Made by a program: the position numbers and the translations under genes. The notes below the pieces were generated by a model. That model had not been told where the DNA came from and did no database searches. It worked only from the letters and a program-made list of their open reading frames with translations. A stretch of 64,000 bases of DNA, from contig JBAIZL010000003.1 of NCBI GenBank assembly GCA_036971475.1, positions 90,118,042 through 90,182,041 of the forward strand, written 5' to 3'. Source of the DNA: Prosapia bicincta. Taxonomy: Eukaryota > Arthropoda > Insecta > Hemiptera > Cercopidae. Shown here one piece after another: positions 28,014 through 37,434 of this stretch; position 1 is the first letter of the stretch, and each line of letters starts with the position of its first letter.

Positions 28014-31000
28014 ATGGCCGTGTATATTTTTTCTAATGTGCAAACCTATGTAAAGAAATTCCGTTTATACGGGAATAAAATTGTTTTTAAATTCAATACA
28101 CCCCCTGAAGGTGTAGGAGAGATTGAATGGGTTAGACAGGGACTTCAAGAGTTGGTTGAATCTGTGACTAGGGGTACAACAGACGAAGATCGACTTGGGT
28201 TTACTATGACTAGCATAAACTTTAAGAATCGTACACCTGGGTACGTAGCCTTCAGGCCTGCTTCGGAATTAACGTCAGACATTCTTTGGGACGTTTTTGG
28301 TGGAATAATCCAGAGTAACGCTGAGGGATTTATGTCAGGTGATACCTTCCAGGTATCGTGTACCAAGGTTAGAGTACCTGTAGGGCGGGGTCGAAGTAGG
28401 CGTGGGATTTACAATAACTTTGGCGAAGAGTGTCACAGCAGAACGGGAATCGTTGTAATTAAAAATAAAGATGCTTTGTGCTTGCCTTGTGCTCTTGTGG
28501 TTGGCATTGCTCGGGCGCAAAATGATAAAGAATATAAAGCTATAATACAGAACAAAGGTAAACGTCAGACCGTTAGGGCACAGCAACTAATGGCTGACGC
28601 TAATGTAGAAATTACCGAGTCAGGTGCGGGTGTGAATGAGTTACAAGCGTTTCAAAATCATTTAACTGAATATAAAATCACGGTGTACAGTTACGGTAGT
28701 AGAGGTAGGCATGTGTTTTTTGAAGGTAATGTGAACAATCCCAAGTATAAAATAAATTTGCTATTTCACAAGTCCCATTTTAATGTGATTACCAGTTTAA
28801 CTAGCGCGTTTGCGTGTCATTTCTACTGTGAAGCATGTTGGACACCGTACAACACTTTAGGCAAACACAAATGTTCAGCTACCTGTTATTCATGTAAACG
28901 GACTCCACCGTGTGTGCTAGACGACAACGGTGGTATTCAATGCGGTGACTGTAACCGTCAATTTATGAACCAGCAATGTTACAACACACATTCCGTAAGC
29001 GTTTGCAAGTATATTAGAAAATGTCTAATGTGTGAGAAGGTAATATTTACTACAGACCGTAAAAGCACACATCAGTGTGGAGAGGTTTATTGTAAAATGT
29101 GCTTAGAGTACAAGCCGGCTAACCATCGGTGTTACATGAAAATCAATACACAAAAGCCTCCAGTTAAAGATTTCATGTTTCTATTTTTCGACCTGGAAAC
29201 GCGTCAAGACGAAGTCCTTGATAGCACTCACGTGCACAGGGTAAACTTATGCATTTCTCAACAGTACTGTTGGAAATGCGTAAATGGCGAACGTTGCCGT
29301 AATTGTACGCCACGAACTCGTGTTTTTAAAGAGAGTTCAGTTGAAGGGTTCATGGCCTACATAATGGATGCGCGTAAAACGTTTAAAAAGGTGTGCGTTA
29401 TCGCTCATAATGGACAGGCATTTGATTTCCAATTCCTTTTGAAATACGTTCTGGAAGAAACTCAGTTTACACCTGAATTGATAATGCGTGGAACTAGGAT
29501 TATAAAGATGGAGATCGATAACATAAAGTTTATTGATTCTCTAAACTATATGCCAATGGCATTGTCTAAACTCCCTGAAGCGTTCGACCTACCTCCCGAA
29601 AAAAAGAAGGGTTACTTTCCCCACCTTTTCAACACAGTGGCCAATGAAAATTATGTAGGTCCTATTCCAGCAAAGGAATACTACTGTCCTGACTCAATGT
29701 TCGAAAAGAACAATACAAAATTCTTACAGTGGTACGATGAACAGGTCTCCAACGGTTATGTATTCAATTTTCAAAGGGAAATATTCGAATATTGCCTCTC
29801 TGATGTTGATATATTAGCTCAAGCCTGTATAAAGTTTCGTGCTTCGTTCTTGCAGGAATGCAATGTAGATCCGTTTCTCGAGGCCGTCACTATTGCTAGC
29901 GCGTGTAGCCTAGCGTTCAGAAGAAATTTTCTCAAGCCAAACACAATAGGCATACTGCCAAAGAATGGATACAGACTCGTCGATAAGCAGTCCACCATTG
30001 CTCTACAGTGGCTCGCATGGATCGAAGACCAGAAAGGCTATCGACTGGAGCATGCTGGTAGAGGTCGTGAAATTAAAGTAGATGGTATAAAGGTCGACGG
30101 ACTATGTGACCAAACGAAGACCGTATATGAATTTCACGGCTGTTACTGGCACGGATGTCCAAACTGTTACACATTTGGGCGTGATTCACCTCTAATCGAC
30201 GACCCGTCAGACACTCATAGTGCTCGACTGACCAGGACTAAAGCTAAGACGGCTAAGTTGTCCCGTCATTATAATGTTGTCGAGTTGTGGGAGTGTGAAT
30301 TTTATAGGATGAAAAAAATAAACAAAAGGATGGCATACCTTGATTCTCACCCTCTAATACATCTCACACCACTAAACCCTCGAGATGCGTTTTTCGGCGG
30401 TCGTACGGGGAATGTAAAATCGTACCATATGTGTCAGGAGAACGAGAAGATTCGGTACATTGATGTTTGTTCCTTGTACCCCTGGGTGTGTAAGTACCGA
30501 GAATATCCGATAGGACATCCGCAAATACACGTCGGTAATAATGAGTGTAGAGCCGCAGGAATGTCTGCTGACGGCCTCCTGAAATGTACAGTCCTACCTC
30601 CTCGGGATTTGTATCATCCAGTGCTGCCGGTCAGGATGAACGATAAATTGATGTTCATCCTATGCCGTACATGTGGTGAGAACCTTATACCTGGAGACTG
30701 TACTCACTCTCTTGACGAACGGACGTTGACAGGAACATGGACTATGGACGAGATACGCAAAGCTGTGCAGAAAGGTTACGTGATATTGGAAATGTATGAG
30801 CTCTGGCAATACGAAATGGCTTCATTTGACAAAGGGAACGGACTGTTTACCGACTATATTAATAAATTTTTAAAAATAAAGCAGGACTTCAGGTTACCCA
30901 GAGTGGTGTCGTACTGAACAAGACAAAATAGACTATGTCCAAAGCTATTTCGACAACGAGGGGGTTAGACTTGACCCGATGAAAATTGAAAAAAATCCTG

Positions 31001-31764
31001 GTGCCAGGTCGTTGGCTAAATTAATGTTAAACTCCTTTTGGGGTAAGTTTGGACAACGTGAAAACCAGCCAAAGACTACAATAGTAAGAGAGCCGAATGA
31101 ACTGTTCAACTTGTTAACGTCACCGTCAATTGATGTAAACAATATACAAGAGGTTAACGAGGACGTTGTCGTAGTGAACTGGTGCTACACCGACAACACC
31201 TGTGATGTACTACCAACAGTAAATGTCGTTCTCGCTGCATTTACTACAGCCCATGCTCGTCTTAAGCTCTATGAGTATTTGGACGTGTTGGGATCACAGG
31301 TCCTCTATTACGACACAGATAGTGTAATTTATCTCCACAAAAACGGTACGCACGATGTATCGACAGGAGACTACTTGGGACAGATGACAGACGAACTGGC
31401 AGACTATGGTCCTTCTGCATATATAACAGAATTTGTTTCGGGAGGTCCGAAAACGTACGGTTACAAGGTAATGTGTCCGGAAAATGACAAAACCGTTACA
31501 GTTTGCAAAATTAAAGGACTGACTTTAAATCTCCGCACCTCGGGTTATTTGAATTTCGATTCTTTAAAGAAATTAGTATTGAATGAACAAACAGAGGAGG
31601 ATAGCATAATGGTCACTGAACCGCGTATACGTCGCAGAAAGGATCATGATGTTATTACTGTGTGTGAAACAAAAATGTTCAGAACCACAGGTGCGAAAAA
31701 AAAACGTAACGGGGGTTTTGATACGCTACCTTATGGGTACTGTAAGGTTCCACGCCTAGAATGA
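28014..31764 (+). CDS. polB: protein-primed DNA polymerase B, frameshifted
   Basis: Two abutting frames (28,014-30,917 and 30,979-31,764) make up one family B polymerase that would replicate the element by protein priming. In the first frame: exonuclease motifs FFDLETR (about residue 391), AHNGQAFDF (about 464) and YCLSDVDI (about 592), then polymerase motif A DVCSLYP (about 817). In the second: motif B KLMLNSFWGKFG and motif C YYDTDS (about its residue 110). A shift of one reading frame falls between about 30,880 and 30,917, with no catalytic segment missing. The N-terminal 380 residues hold a Cys/His-rich zinc-ribbon-like region (about 270-375) and a possible OTU-like segment. Length of about 1,240 codons is usual for Polinton PolB. 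As read, the copy is broken. It is transcribed from the duplicated promoter upstream. Confidence 0.95.
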
Positions 31765-32163
31765 TTCCCATCATTCTGAACGGTGTTGTGAAATCAAGTC
31801 GTTCCATTTTAGTTTTTGTATGACCTATGCTGTGTGGAGATCCTAGGTTGAATGAATGGGCCCTCTGTCACGGTCTAAACGCCTATAAGGCTGTGTGAAT
31901 AGCTAAGTGTTGTAGCAACAAAAGAACATAGCTTCTGTTGTGGCAATGTCAGACAGATTGTGTTTTTGTATTGAATAAAATACCTTTTTACAAAAGGTAT
32001 AAAATATTTGTTGCACGAGTGCGTGTGTGTGTGTGTGAAACCTAGGTTGAATGGTCCTCTGTCTCGACTTAATCGTCTATAAGACTGAATGTGTGTGTGG
32101 ATGGGATTTAAAGTAAAAAAATTGAACGACAAAAACTGACCGCCAGGGAGGATAGGCCTTGGA
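31765..32163 (+). other. intergenic: poly(A) signal, hairpin and a direct repeat
   Basis: A block beginning CCTAGGTTGAATG at about 31,841-31,898 is repeated near 32,039-32,095 (shared GTCTATAAG-like and CCTCTGTC words). AATAAA near 31,974 is followed by an inverted repeat ATACCTTTT/CAAAAGGTAT (31,980-32,000) and a short GT tract. It likely ends the polymerase transcript and provides upstream elements for integrase. Confidence 0.6.
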
Positions 32164-33216
32164 ATGCTTCCCGGGTACGCTTCCAAAAACAAGAACGACT
32201 TCGGATTGTACCTCCTGGGTGTTGATGGAAACCTAGTCAGTTGGTTTAAAAGTACCAAACGTAAAATCAGGGTGGTCAGTTTTGAAATGAACGTTAGACG
32301 TGCTATTGCTAACGAGCTTCATAAGCCGGCTCGTAGAAACTTTAAAACACGTAGTGTTACTTTGAAAGGTGTAAACGATCTTTATCAAGCTGATTTAGTT
32401 GAGATGATTCCCTATGCAAAGGAAAACAAAGGCTATAAGTATATATTGACTATGATTAACTGTTTATCAAAATTTGCGTTTGCGGTGCCGATAAAATCTA
32501 AAACCGGTTCCGAAGTAGCTTCAGCATTAAAGCCTATACTAGAGAAACACAGTATGAAGCATTTTCAGACCGATCAGGGTAAAGAATGGTTTAACAAATC
32601 TGTTCAAAACTTATTGAAAACCTATAAAATTAATCACTATCACACTTACACCGAGAAAAAAGCTTCCATCGTAGAAAGGTTAAACAGAACTTTGAAAAGT
32701 AAAATGTGGTTAGAATTTACGGCTCGCGGTAGTCATAAATGGACTGATTTTTTAGATGATATTGTGAAGTCATACAACAAAACCGTACACAGTACTATTG
32801 GTATGAAACCGTGTCAGGTGAGAAAAAAACATGAAGCAATGCTGTTGGCTAGAATAAACGAGAAAGTAAATAGTCGTACTATACCTCAATCGCGATCATT
32901 CCAGGTAGACGATAGAGTTAGAATATCCAAATACAAAAAAGTTTTTTCGAAAGGATTTTATCCAAACTGGACGCAAGAAGTATTTACCGTGTTCGCTGTT
33001 GTACCGTCCTCACCTAAAACCTACATTTTACAAGATTCGAGAGGTGAAATATTAAAAGGTGGGTTTTATGCTGAAGAATTAAGTCGAACAAATGTTGGCG
33101 ACGTTTATTTGGTGGAAAAGGTTTTGCGCCGGAAAGGAGATAAGGTTCTTGTGAAATGGCAAGGTTTCGATAAAACCCACAACTCGTGGGTAGATAAAAA
33201 TAAACTTATACTGTGA
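32164..33216 (+). CDS. int: retroviral-type integrase with C-terminal chromodomain
   Basis: The protein catalyses insertion of the element's ends into host DNA, explaining the 6-bp duplication. The catalytic triad is visible: D77 (YQADLVEM), D137 (FQTDQGKEW) and E171 (SIVERLNRT). The N-terminal LHKPARRNF block is typical of Polinton integrases. Residues about 313-350 form a chromodomain (DVYLVEKVL...KVLVKWQGF...SW), which in related integrases is thought to steer insertion to particular chromatin. I kept the first ATG (350 residues), but the ATG at codon 42 fits the usual family start better. The frame is intact. It stands alone between two intergenic regions, so it probably has its own promoter. 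Confidence 0.95.
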   Translation: MLPGYASKNKNDFGLYLLGVDGNLVSWFKSTKRKIRVVSFEMNVRRAIANELHKPARRNFKTRSVTLKGVNDLYQADLVEMIPYAKENKGYKYILTMINCLSKFAFAVPIKSKTGSEVASALKPILEKHSMKHFQTDQGKEWFNKSVQNLLKTYKINHYHTYTEKKASIVERLNRTLKSKMWLEFTARGSHKWTDFLDDIVKSYNKTVHSTIGMKPCQVRKKHEAMLLARINEKVNSRTIPQSRSFQVDDRVRISKYKKVFSKGFYPNWTQEVFTVFAVVPSSPKTYILQDSRGEILKGGFYAEELSRTNVGDVYLVEKVLRRKGDKVLVKWQGFDKTHNSWVDKNKLIL

Positions 33217-33472
33217 AACATTGTACCACATCCGGCAAGCCGCCCATGCGCATCCGGCCATGTGCAAGCGCTGACGTCAATGGAAAAGTACTGGTCGCGA
33301 TTGCTTTGTCCCAACTGACCTTGTCCGCATCCGACCCCGAGCATGCAATTGGAAAAGTACTAGCTGCAGAGACAATGTGTCACAATTGCTTTATACTGCA
33401 ATAGAATATATGTTTCGAAAATAAATATTAAGTCTTTCGCATAATTGATTCATTCTGGTTACGTCTTTCGAG
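33217..33472 (+). promoter_or_regulatory. intergenic promoter region before the ATPase block
   Basis: A module with GCAA(T)TGGAAAAGTACT is present twice (about 33,277-33,293 and 33,343-33,360), each beside CAATTGCTTT/GATTGCTTT words. TTTATACTG near 33,390 may act as a TATA-like element. CGAAAATAAATA at about 33,417-33,428 recurs before the metalloproteinase gene. The region leads into the long overlapping gene block. Confidence 0.5.
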
Positions 33473-34162
33473 ATGCGTGTAGTGATTGCTCCATATACGA
33501 TGCAGCTACATAATTTCGACGCTTATGTAGGTGAAAAGGAGAAACGTATTCGTCACAGTCCCCTATTGCCCAACACTATTAGAGCAATTGTGTGTGGTCC
33601 TTCAAATTGCGGCAAAACAAATGTAATTTTCAATCTTTTGTTCGAGGCAAACGGACTGAAGTTCGCCAACATTTATATTTTTTCAAAATCACTTCACCAA
33701 CCGAAATATAAGTTTCTGTCTAAGGTGATGGAAGAATCGGGTATCGGTTATTTTCCGTACAGTGATAACGACAACATCATAAATCCACATGAAGCGGAAC
33801 CGAATTCCATTATGATTTTTGACGATATACAGTGTGAAAAACATGATAACATACGTAATTACTTCAGTATGGGAAGACATAGCTCAATTGACTCTTTTTA
33901 TCTCGGTCAAACGTACAGTAGGATTCCAAAACATTTAATCCGAGACAATACCAACCTGATTGTTGTATTTAAACAGGACGATATGAATTTAAGACACATT
34001 CATTCGGATCACGTAGGAACGGACGTGTCGTTTAACACTTTCAAAAAGCTCTGTGCAACAGCCTGGAAAGACAAATTCGGTTTTATAGTAATAGATAAAG
34101 ACAGCGATATAGATCAGGGTCGATACAGAATTGGGTTCGATTCCTTCGTAAAAGATTTATAA
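33473..34162 (+). CDS. FtsK/HerA-type genome-packaging ATPase (A32-like)
   Basis: A 229-residue ATPase expected to pump the element's DNA into capsids. Walker A is GPSNCGKT (residues 42-49) and Walker B is IMIFDD (113-118). The short length and motif layout match the packaging ATPases of Polintons and related large DNA viruses. Its stop overlaps the next start by one base (TAATG), so the two genes are probably translated from overlapping or polycistronic transcripts. The frame is complete. Confidence is high because capsid and protease genes follow in the same block. Confidence 0.93.
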   Translation: MRVVIAPYTMQLHNFDAYVGEKEKRIRHSPLLPNTIRAIVCGPSNCGKTNVIFNLLFEANGLKFANIYIFSKSLHQPKYKFLSKVMEESGIGYFPYSDNDNIINPHEAEPNSIMIFDDIQCEKHDNIRNYFSMGRHSSIDSFYLGQTYSRIPKHLIRDNTNLIVVFKQDDMNLRHIHSDHVGTDVSFNTFKKLCATAWKDKFGFIVIDKDSDIDQGRYRIGFDSFVKDL

Positions 34163-35310
34163 TGCGTATATACACTTATAATGATATTTCGCCATATGCT
34201 AATAGCGGCACTACCAAAACACCAAAATCAAATTTGTGTTGTTTCTATTATCCCGATAAGAAGAGGTTTTGCGGGAACTACTGTAGCCGGACGAATAGAC
34301 ATGGACATGTATTTAATAGACGCTGCTGGAGACATAAGCGGTTCGGGTCGTACAGCAAGAGTTTGCCGCCTATAATTCTGTTAATGATCACATCCGCAAA
34401 TAGAATTTATAATCGAGACATTTGGATTAGGTTCATGCACGAATGTGATAAAGGAGGTGTACCATTTGAATTGATATTATACAATGAACACATGTTGAAA
34501 GGAACTGTTCGGCATCCACAAAACTTGGTATCCAGATTCCGGCCGTTTCCTGATTTTTTCAATCGGACACTGACTCCCAGTCACGGAGGCATAGAGTACA
34601 CGCAAGTATACCTCGACATGTTACAGTACAGCTGTTCATTGCCGTACGCGTCCCGTTGTGTAGTAATCACGGAAAGGACAATTCCCATAGTCGGTCCTAC
34701 AAAGGCGTACAAGCTTATCAGCAGTGTAAAGTGTTGTGTAGACATTAGCTACAATGTGAAATACGGTCCTAGACCTTCGTCGCTACCTTTACGCAGTAGA
34801 GGTAAATTTTACGAGGCTGTAAATAATATGGCACAAGGTGTGTTTACAACCGAATTTCTAAAGGCCGCCCTGCCGACGGTGCCTAATCAGTGTCATCATT
34901 TCGGCTTGTCTTTTGACGGATCAAAATATACTGTTGTCGATCGTAGGCAACTTCAAATGTGGTGCACATACACGGGGGCAAATACTGATGAGTTTCTGCT
35001 TTTGAATAGTTATCTTCTCGAAAACTCTATAGCGACGCTAAAACGGTACATGCAGGAAATGCCCAGAGATGATAATCTAATAGTAGCCGAAATACCGCAA
35101 TGGCGCGAAAATATAAAACGTACCTTTGTCTTTAGGAGCGCCGAGAAGGTGGAAAGTATACCATATTTTGACAACAACATGTACAGATACTGCCGAGGTT
35201 TATCGTGGAGCAACCCGAAATTGATGAAAGCGTCCGCATCGCAGGTTGTACAGTACCTATTGCGTGAAAAGCGTTACGCTGCGTTTTTTCGATCTTTGGA
35301 ACTGTCTTAA
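34162..35310 (+). CDS. candidate glycosyltransferase (core-2/I-branching, GT14-like)
   Basis: The order of weak motifs in this 382-residue protein resembles GT14 enzymes, which add GlcNAc or xylose branches. A cysteine-rich N-terminus (CCFYYP...FCGNYC, residues about 26-42) precedes IILLMITSANRIYNRDIWIR, like the usual first strand and helix; CVVITERTIPIV corresponds to the family's SESxIPL block; a basic RGKFYEAVNNMAQGVF follows; and CTYTGANTDEFLLLNSYL resembles the late acidic DExxF motif. No signal peptide or clear transmembrane anchor is visible. It overlaps the ATPase stop by one base. An alternative is an element-specific structural protein. The enzymatic call is an inference from spacing of weak motifs and needs profile confirmation. 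Confidence 0.45.
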   Translation: MRIYTYNDISPYANSGTTKTPKSNLCCFYYPDKKRFCGNYCSRTNRHGHVFNRRCWRHKRFGSYSKSLPPIILLMITSANRIYNRDIWIRFMHECDKGGVPFELILYNEHMLKGTVRHPQNLVSRFRPFPDFFNRTLTPSHGGIEYTQVYLDMLQYSCSLPYASRCVVITERTIPIVGPTKAYKLISSVKCCVDISYNVKYGPRPSSLPLRSRGKFYEAVNNMAQGVFTTEFLKAALPTVPNQCHHFGLSFDGSKYTVVDRRQLQMWCTYTGANTDEFLLLNSYLLENSIATLKRYMQEMPRDDNLIVAEIPQWRENIKRTFVFRSAEKVESIPYFDNNMYRYCRGLSWSNPKLMKASASQVVQYLLREKRYAAFFRSLELS

Positions 35311-35348
35311 AAACTATCTGATAATCGAGTTACGGGTCATTTCGCAAT

Positions 35349-36308
35349 ATGACACCAAAGGAGGAGCAAGTTATCTCTGAGATCGCCCGTCTGAGGGAGA
35401 CCATCAAGAGAAAGTATCTTCAGATAAAATTCGGCGATGCAGATGCTGAACGGATTTTGACTAAACAATATAGCCCTATCATTAAGGAAATTTCGAAAAT
35501 TCGTCGTCCACAGCCGAAAATGGAAATTAAAAAAGAAGAAGAAATGGATGTAGACATGGAGGATGATGCTTCACAAACCCATGTTCCGAAATTCATCGAT
35601 ACCGAAGTAATAGCTGAATCAACAGATGAGCCTGGACCTTCAGTTACACCGATGCGCCAAAGTAGTGTTGTTAAAGAGCTACTATCAACACCGGCGGGGC
35701 AGGAAGATAGTGTTCGTTATGTCCATACAATGTTCAAACATCGTCTACCGCGGACCTACGTGTTGAGAATGATTAAAGACAATAGGAATACAATTGATAA
35801 CACATACGGTCCTCGAATAACAGGAGACGGTACTGTTATGATAGGCGATAAGTATATAAGGTTTGACGACGAAAACGGTGACATCATCATCGACGCGGAC
35901 ACTTACAAGGGAACCGAAGGGCTCTATGAATTGATATTTATGCGCAAACCCGATGAAACATTATACACAAAGGCCGACCTGAACACCTATAAACAAATCT
36001 GTGAACAAACCAGTGCTCATAGGAAAGGTTATAATCCGCTCTTAGCCATAAACCGTGCTAGTAAATCCGCCAAGTACAAGGCAATTATATCGAGATTATT
36101 TCCGCCGACCGGTTTGCATAGCGGTAAAGGTTATGCGTATTGGGACAACCCTAACGAACTCTGTGACAGGTTACGACTACTTTTGTCGTCTCAAGAGGTA
36201 GGTCATACGGGCCATGAGAACGAAATTGCCTCCATTATAGAAGAGCGGAGGGAAGCGGGTCTTATAAAAGGCAGTGGAAATAGAAAAATTAGGACATTAA
36301 TAAGATGA
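35349..36308 (+). CDS. Polinton-associated protein of unknown function (DUF8207-like)
   Basis: A 319-residue protein with an N-terminal charged, probably coiled-coil part (residues 1-50), an acidic low-complexity linker (KKEEEMDVDMEDD), and a C-terminal conserved part containing GLYELIFMRKPDE, LNTYKQI and SAKYKAIISRLF. The last blocks match my memory of a protein family (DUF8207) that is abundant in insect Polinton-like loci; the family name is recalled, not searched. No enzyme motif is present. It overlaps the next start by four bases (ATGA). Position between the ATPase block and the fibre-like gene suggests a role in particle structure or assembly. Confidence 0.65.
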   Translation: MTPKEEQVISEIARLRETIKRKYLQIKFGDADAERILTKQYSPIIKEISKIRRPQPKMEIKKEEEMDVDMEDDASQTHVPKFIDTEVIAESTDEPGPSVTPMRQSSVVKELLSTPAGQEDSVRYVHTMFKHRLPRTYVLRMIKDNRNTIDNTYGPRITGDGTVMIGDKYIRFDDENGDIIIDADTYKGTEGLYELIFMRKPDETLYTKADLNTYKQICEQTSAHRKGYNPLLAINRASKSAKYKAIISRLFPPTGLHSGKGYAYWDNPNELCDRLRLLLSSQEVGHTGHENEIASIIEERREAGLIKGSGNRKIRTLIR

Positions 36309-37366
36309 GCGTCGATAAGTTTGGACGTTTTTCGGACCAGGTTAACGCTCCCCATCCCCATCATCATCAGCACGGGATAGGTCTAACCCCCGATGGTAAT
36401 CATTATGACGCGATAGGTAAGTTATTGCGCAATGTTGGTGATCCTATTGAGGACAGCGATGCCGTCAATGCGGGTACGATAGCGAAAAAATGTTTGGGTT
36501 TCGACGAGGATAGGAAAAAATACTACACTAAAGGCTATTCTGTAGGCGGCCTAGGCCAACCCGTTGAGGACGGCGATGCAGTGTCCAAAACGTATCTCGA
36601 ACAAAACTGTTTGACTCGAATAAAGAATAGATATCATACAAAAGGCTTGCCTTTGGGAGGTCTCGGAGAGCCGAAAGAAAAAGATGATGCCGTAACGAGA
36701 GCCTACTTGGAATCGTTGGTTCCTATTAAACTAGCCGATTGTTTTTCCTTTGGCGACCAAAGGGTGTGCGGTGTATCGGCGCCTATGAAAGACTCTGACG
36801 CTATTAACATGAAGTACGTCAGAGATAATTTCTTATCGAAAAACGCAGAGGGTAAATTTGACGCTCACGGAGTGGCCATATGTAATGTTAAAGCGCCTTT
36901 GTATAAAAATGACGCCGCTACAAAATTATACGTGGACGATAGGGTGCCTCGAAAAGACAAAACTGTTTGGAGTTTTCAAAATAAGCGGCTCGCTCAGGTC
37001 GAAGAACCTTTGTACCAACAAGATGCGGTCACACTGGGTTTTCTAATGAAAAATACGCTGTTTCTCACCCTACTGCCGATCGGTGAAATGTATAACGCAA
37101 ACGGAAAATGTATAACTAATGTTCGAGACGGTTTCACCGATGTCGACGCTGTTAACGTTCGTCAGCTTCATGAAATTAAATCTTGGATAAAGAAATACAC
37201 TCTGCATTCCGAGGAGACGGGCGACTACTACTGGTTAAACTCTAAGCGCTTATCGGGGATAGCCGATGGTATAGCTGATAACGATGCTGTTTCGCAAAGG
37301 CAATTGAATACGGCTATTCAAGGCCTACGAGACACGCTAATGCGAGAGAAGCCTGTCGAAAAATAG
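36305..37366 (+). CDS. fibre-like repeat protein (candidate attachment fibre)
   Basis: The 353-residue protein consists of about eight repeats of roughly 40 residues, each with a glycine-rich turn and an ending such as EDSDAVNAGTI, EDGDAVSKTYL, EKDDAVTRAYL, KDSDAINMKYV, KNDAATKLYV, QQDAVTLGFL, TDVDAVNVRQL and ADNDAVSQRQL. This DA(V/A)xxxYV pattern is the signature of repeats in phage tail fibres that form trimeric beta-structures. A His-rich HPHHHQH lies near residue 17. Start overlaps the upstream stop (ATGA). Predicted role: a trimeric spike or fibre on the particle that contacts the host cell. This is inferred from repeat form; no receptor-binding head is evident, the tail after the last repeat being only a short helix. 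Confidence 0.65.
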   Translation: MSVDKFGRFSDQVNAPHPHHHQHGIGLTPDGNHYDAIGKLLRNVGDPIEDSDAVNAGTIAKKCLGFDEDRKKYYTKGYSVGGLGQPVEDGDAVSKTYLEQNCLTRIKNRYHTKGLPLGGLGEPKEKDDAVTRAYLESLVPIKLADCFSFGDQRVCGVSAPMKDSDAINMKYVRDNFLSKNAEGKFDAHGVAICNVKAPLYKNDAATKLYVDDRVPRKDKTVWSFQNKRLAQVEEPLYQQDAVTLGFLMKNTLFLTLLPIGEMYNANGKCITNVRDGFTDVDAVNVRQLHEIKSWIKKYTLHSEETGDYYWLNSKRLSGIADGIADNDAVSQRQLNTAIQGLRDTLMREKPVEK

Positions 37367-37434
37367 ATTGACAAGGTCATATCAATACACGAAAATAAAT
37401 ACGGGAACACTTAAAAATAATATCAGTCGTTGAA

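Noticed and set aside
28145..28586. Minus-strand frames inside polymerase, integrase and capsid genes
   Set aside because: They are shadows of strongly supported plus-strand genes and have no motifs.
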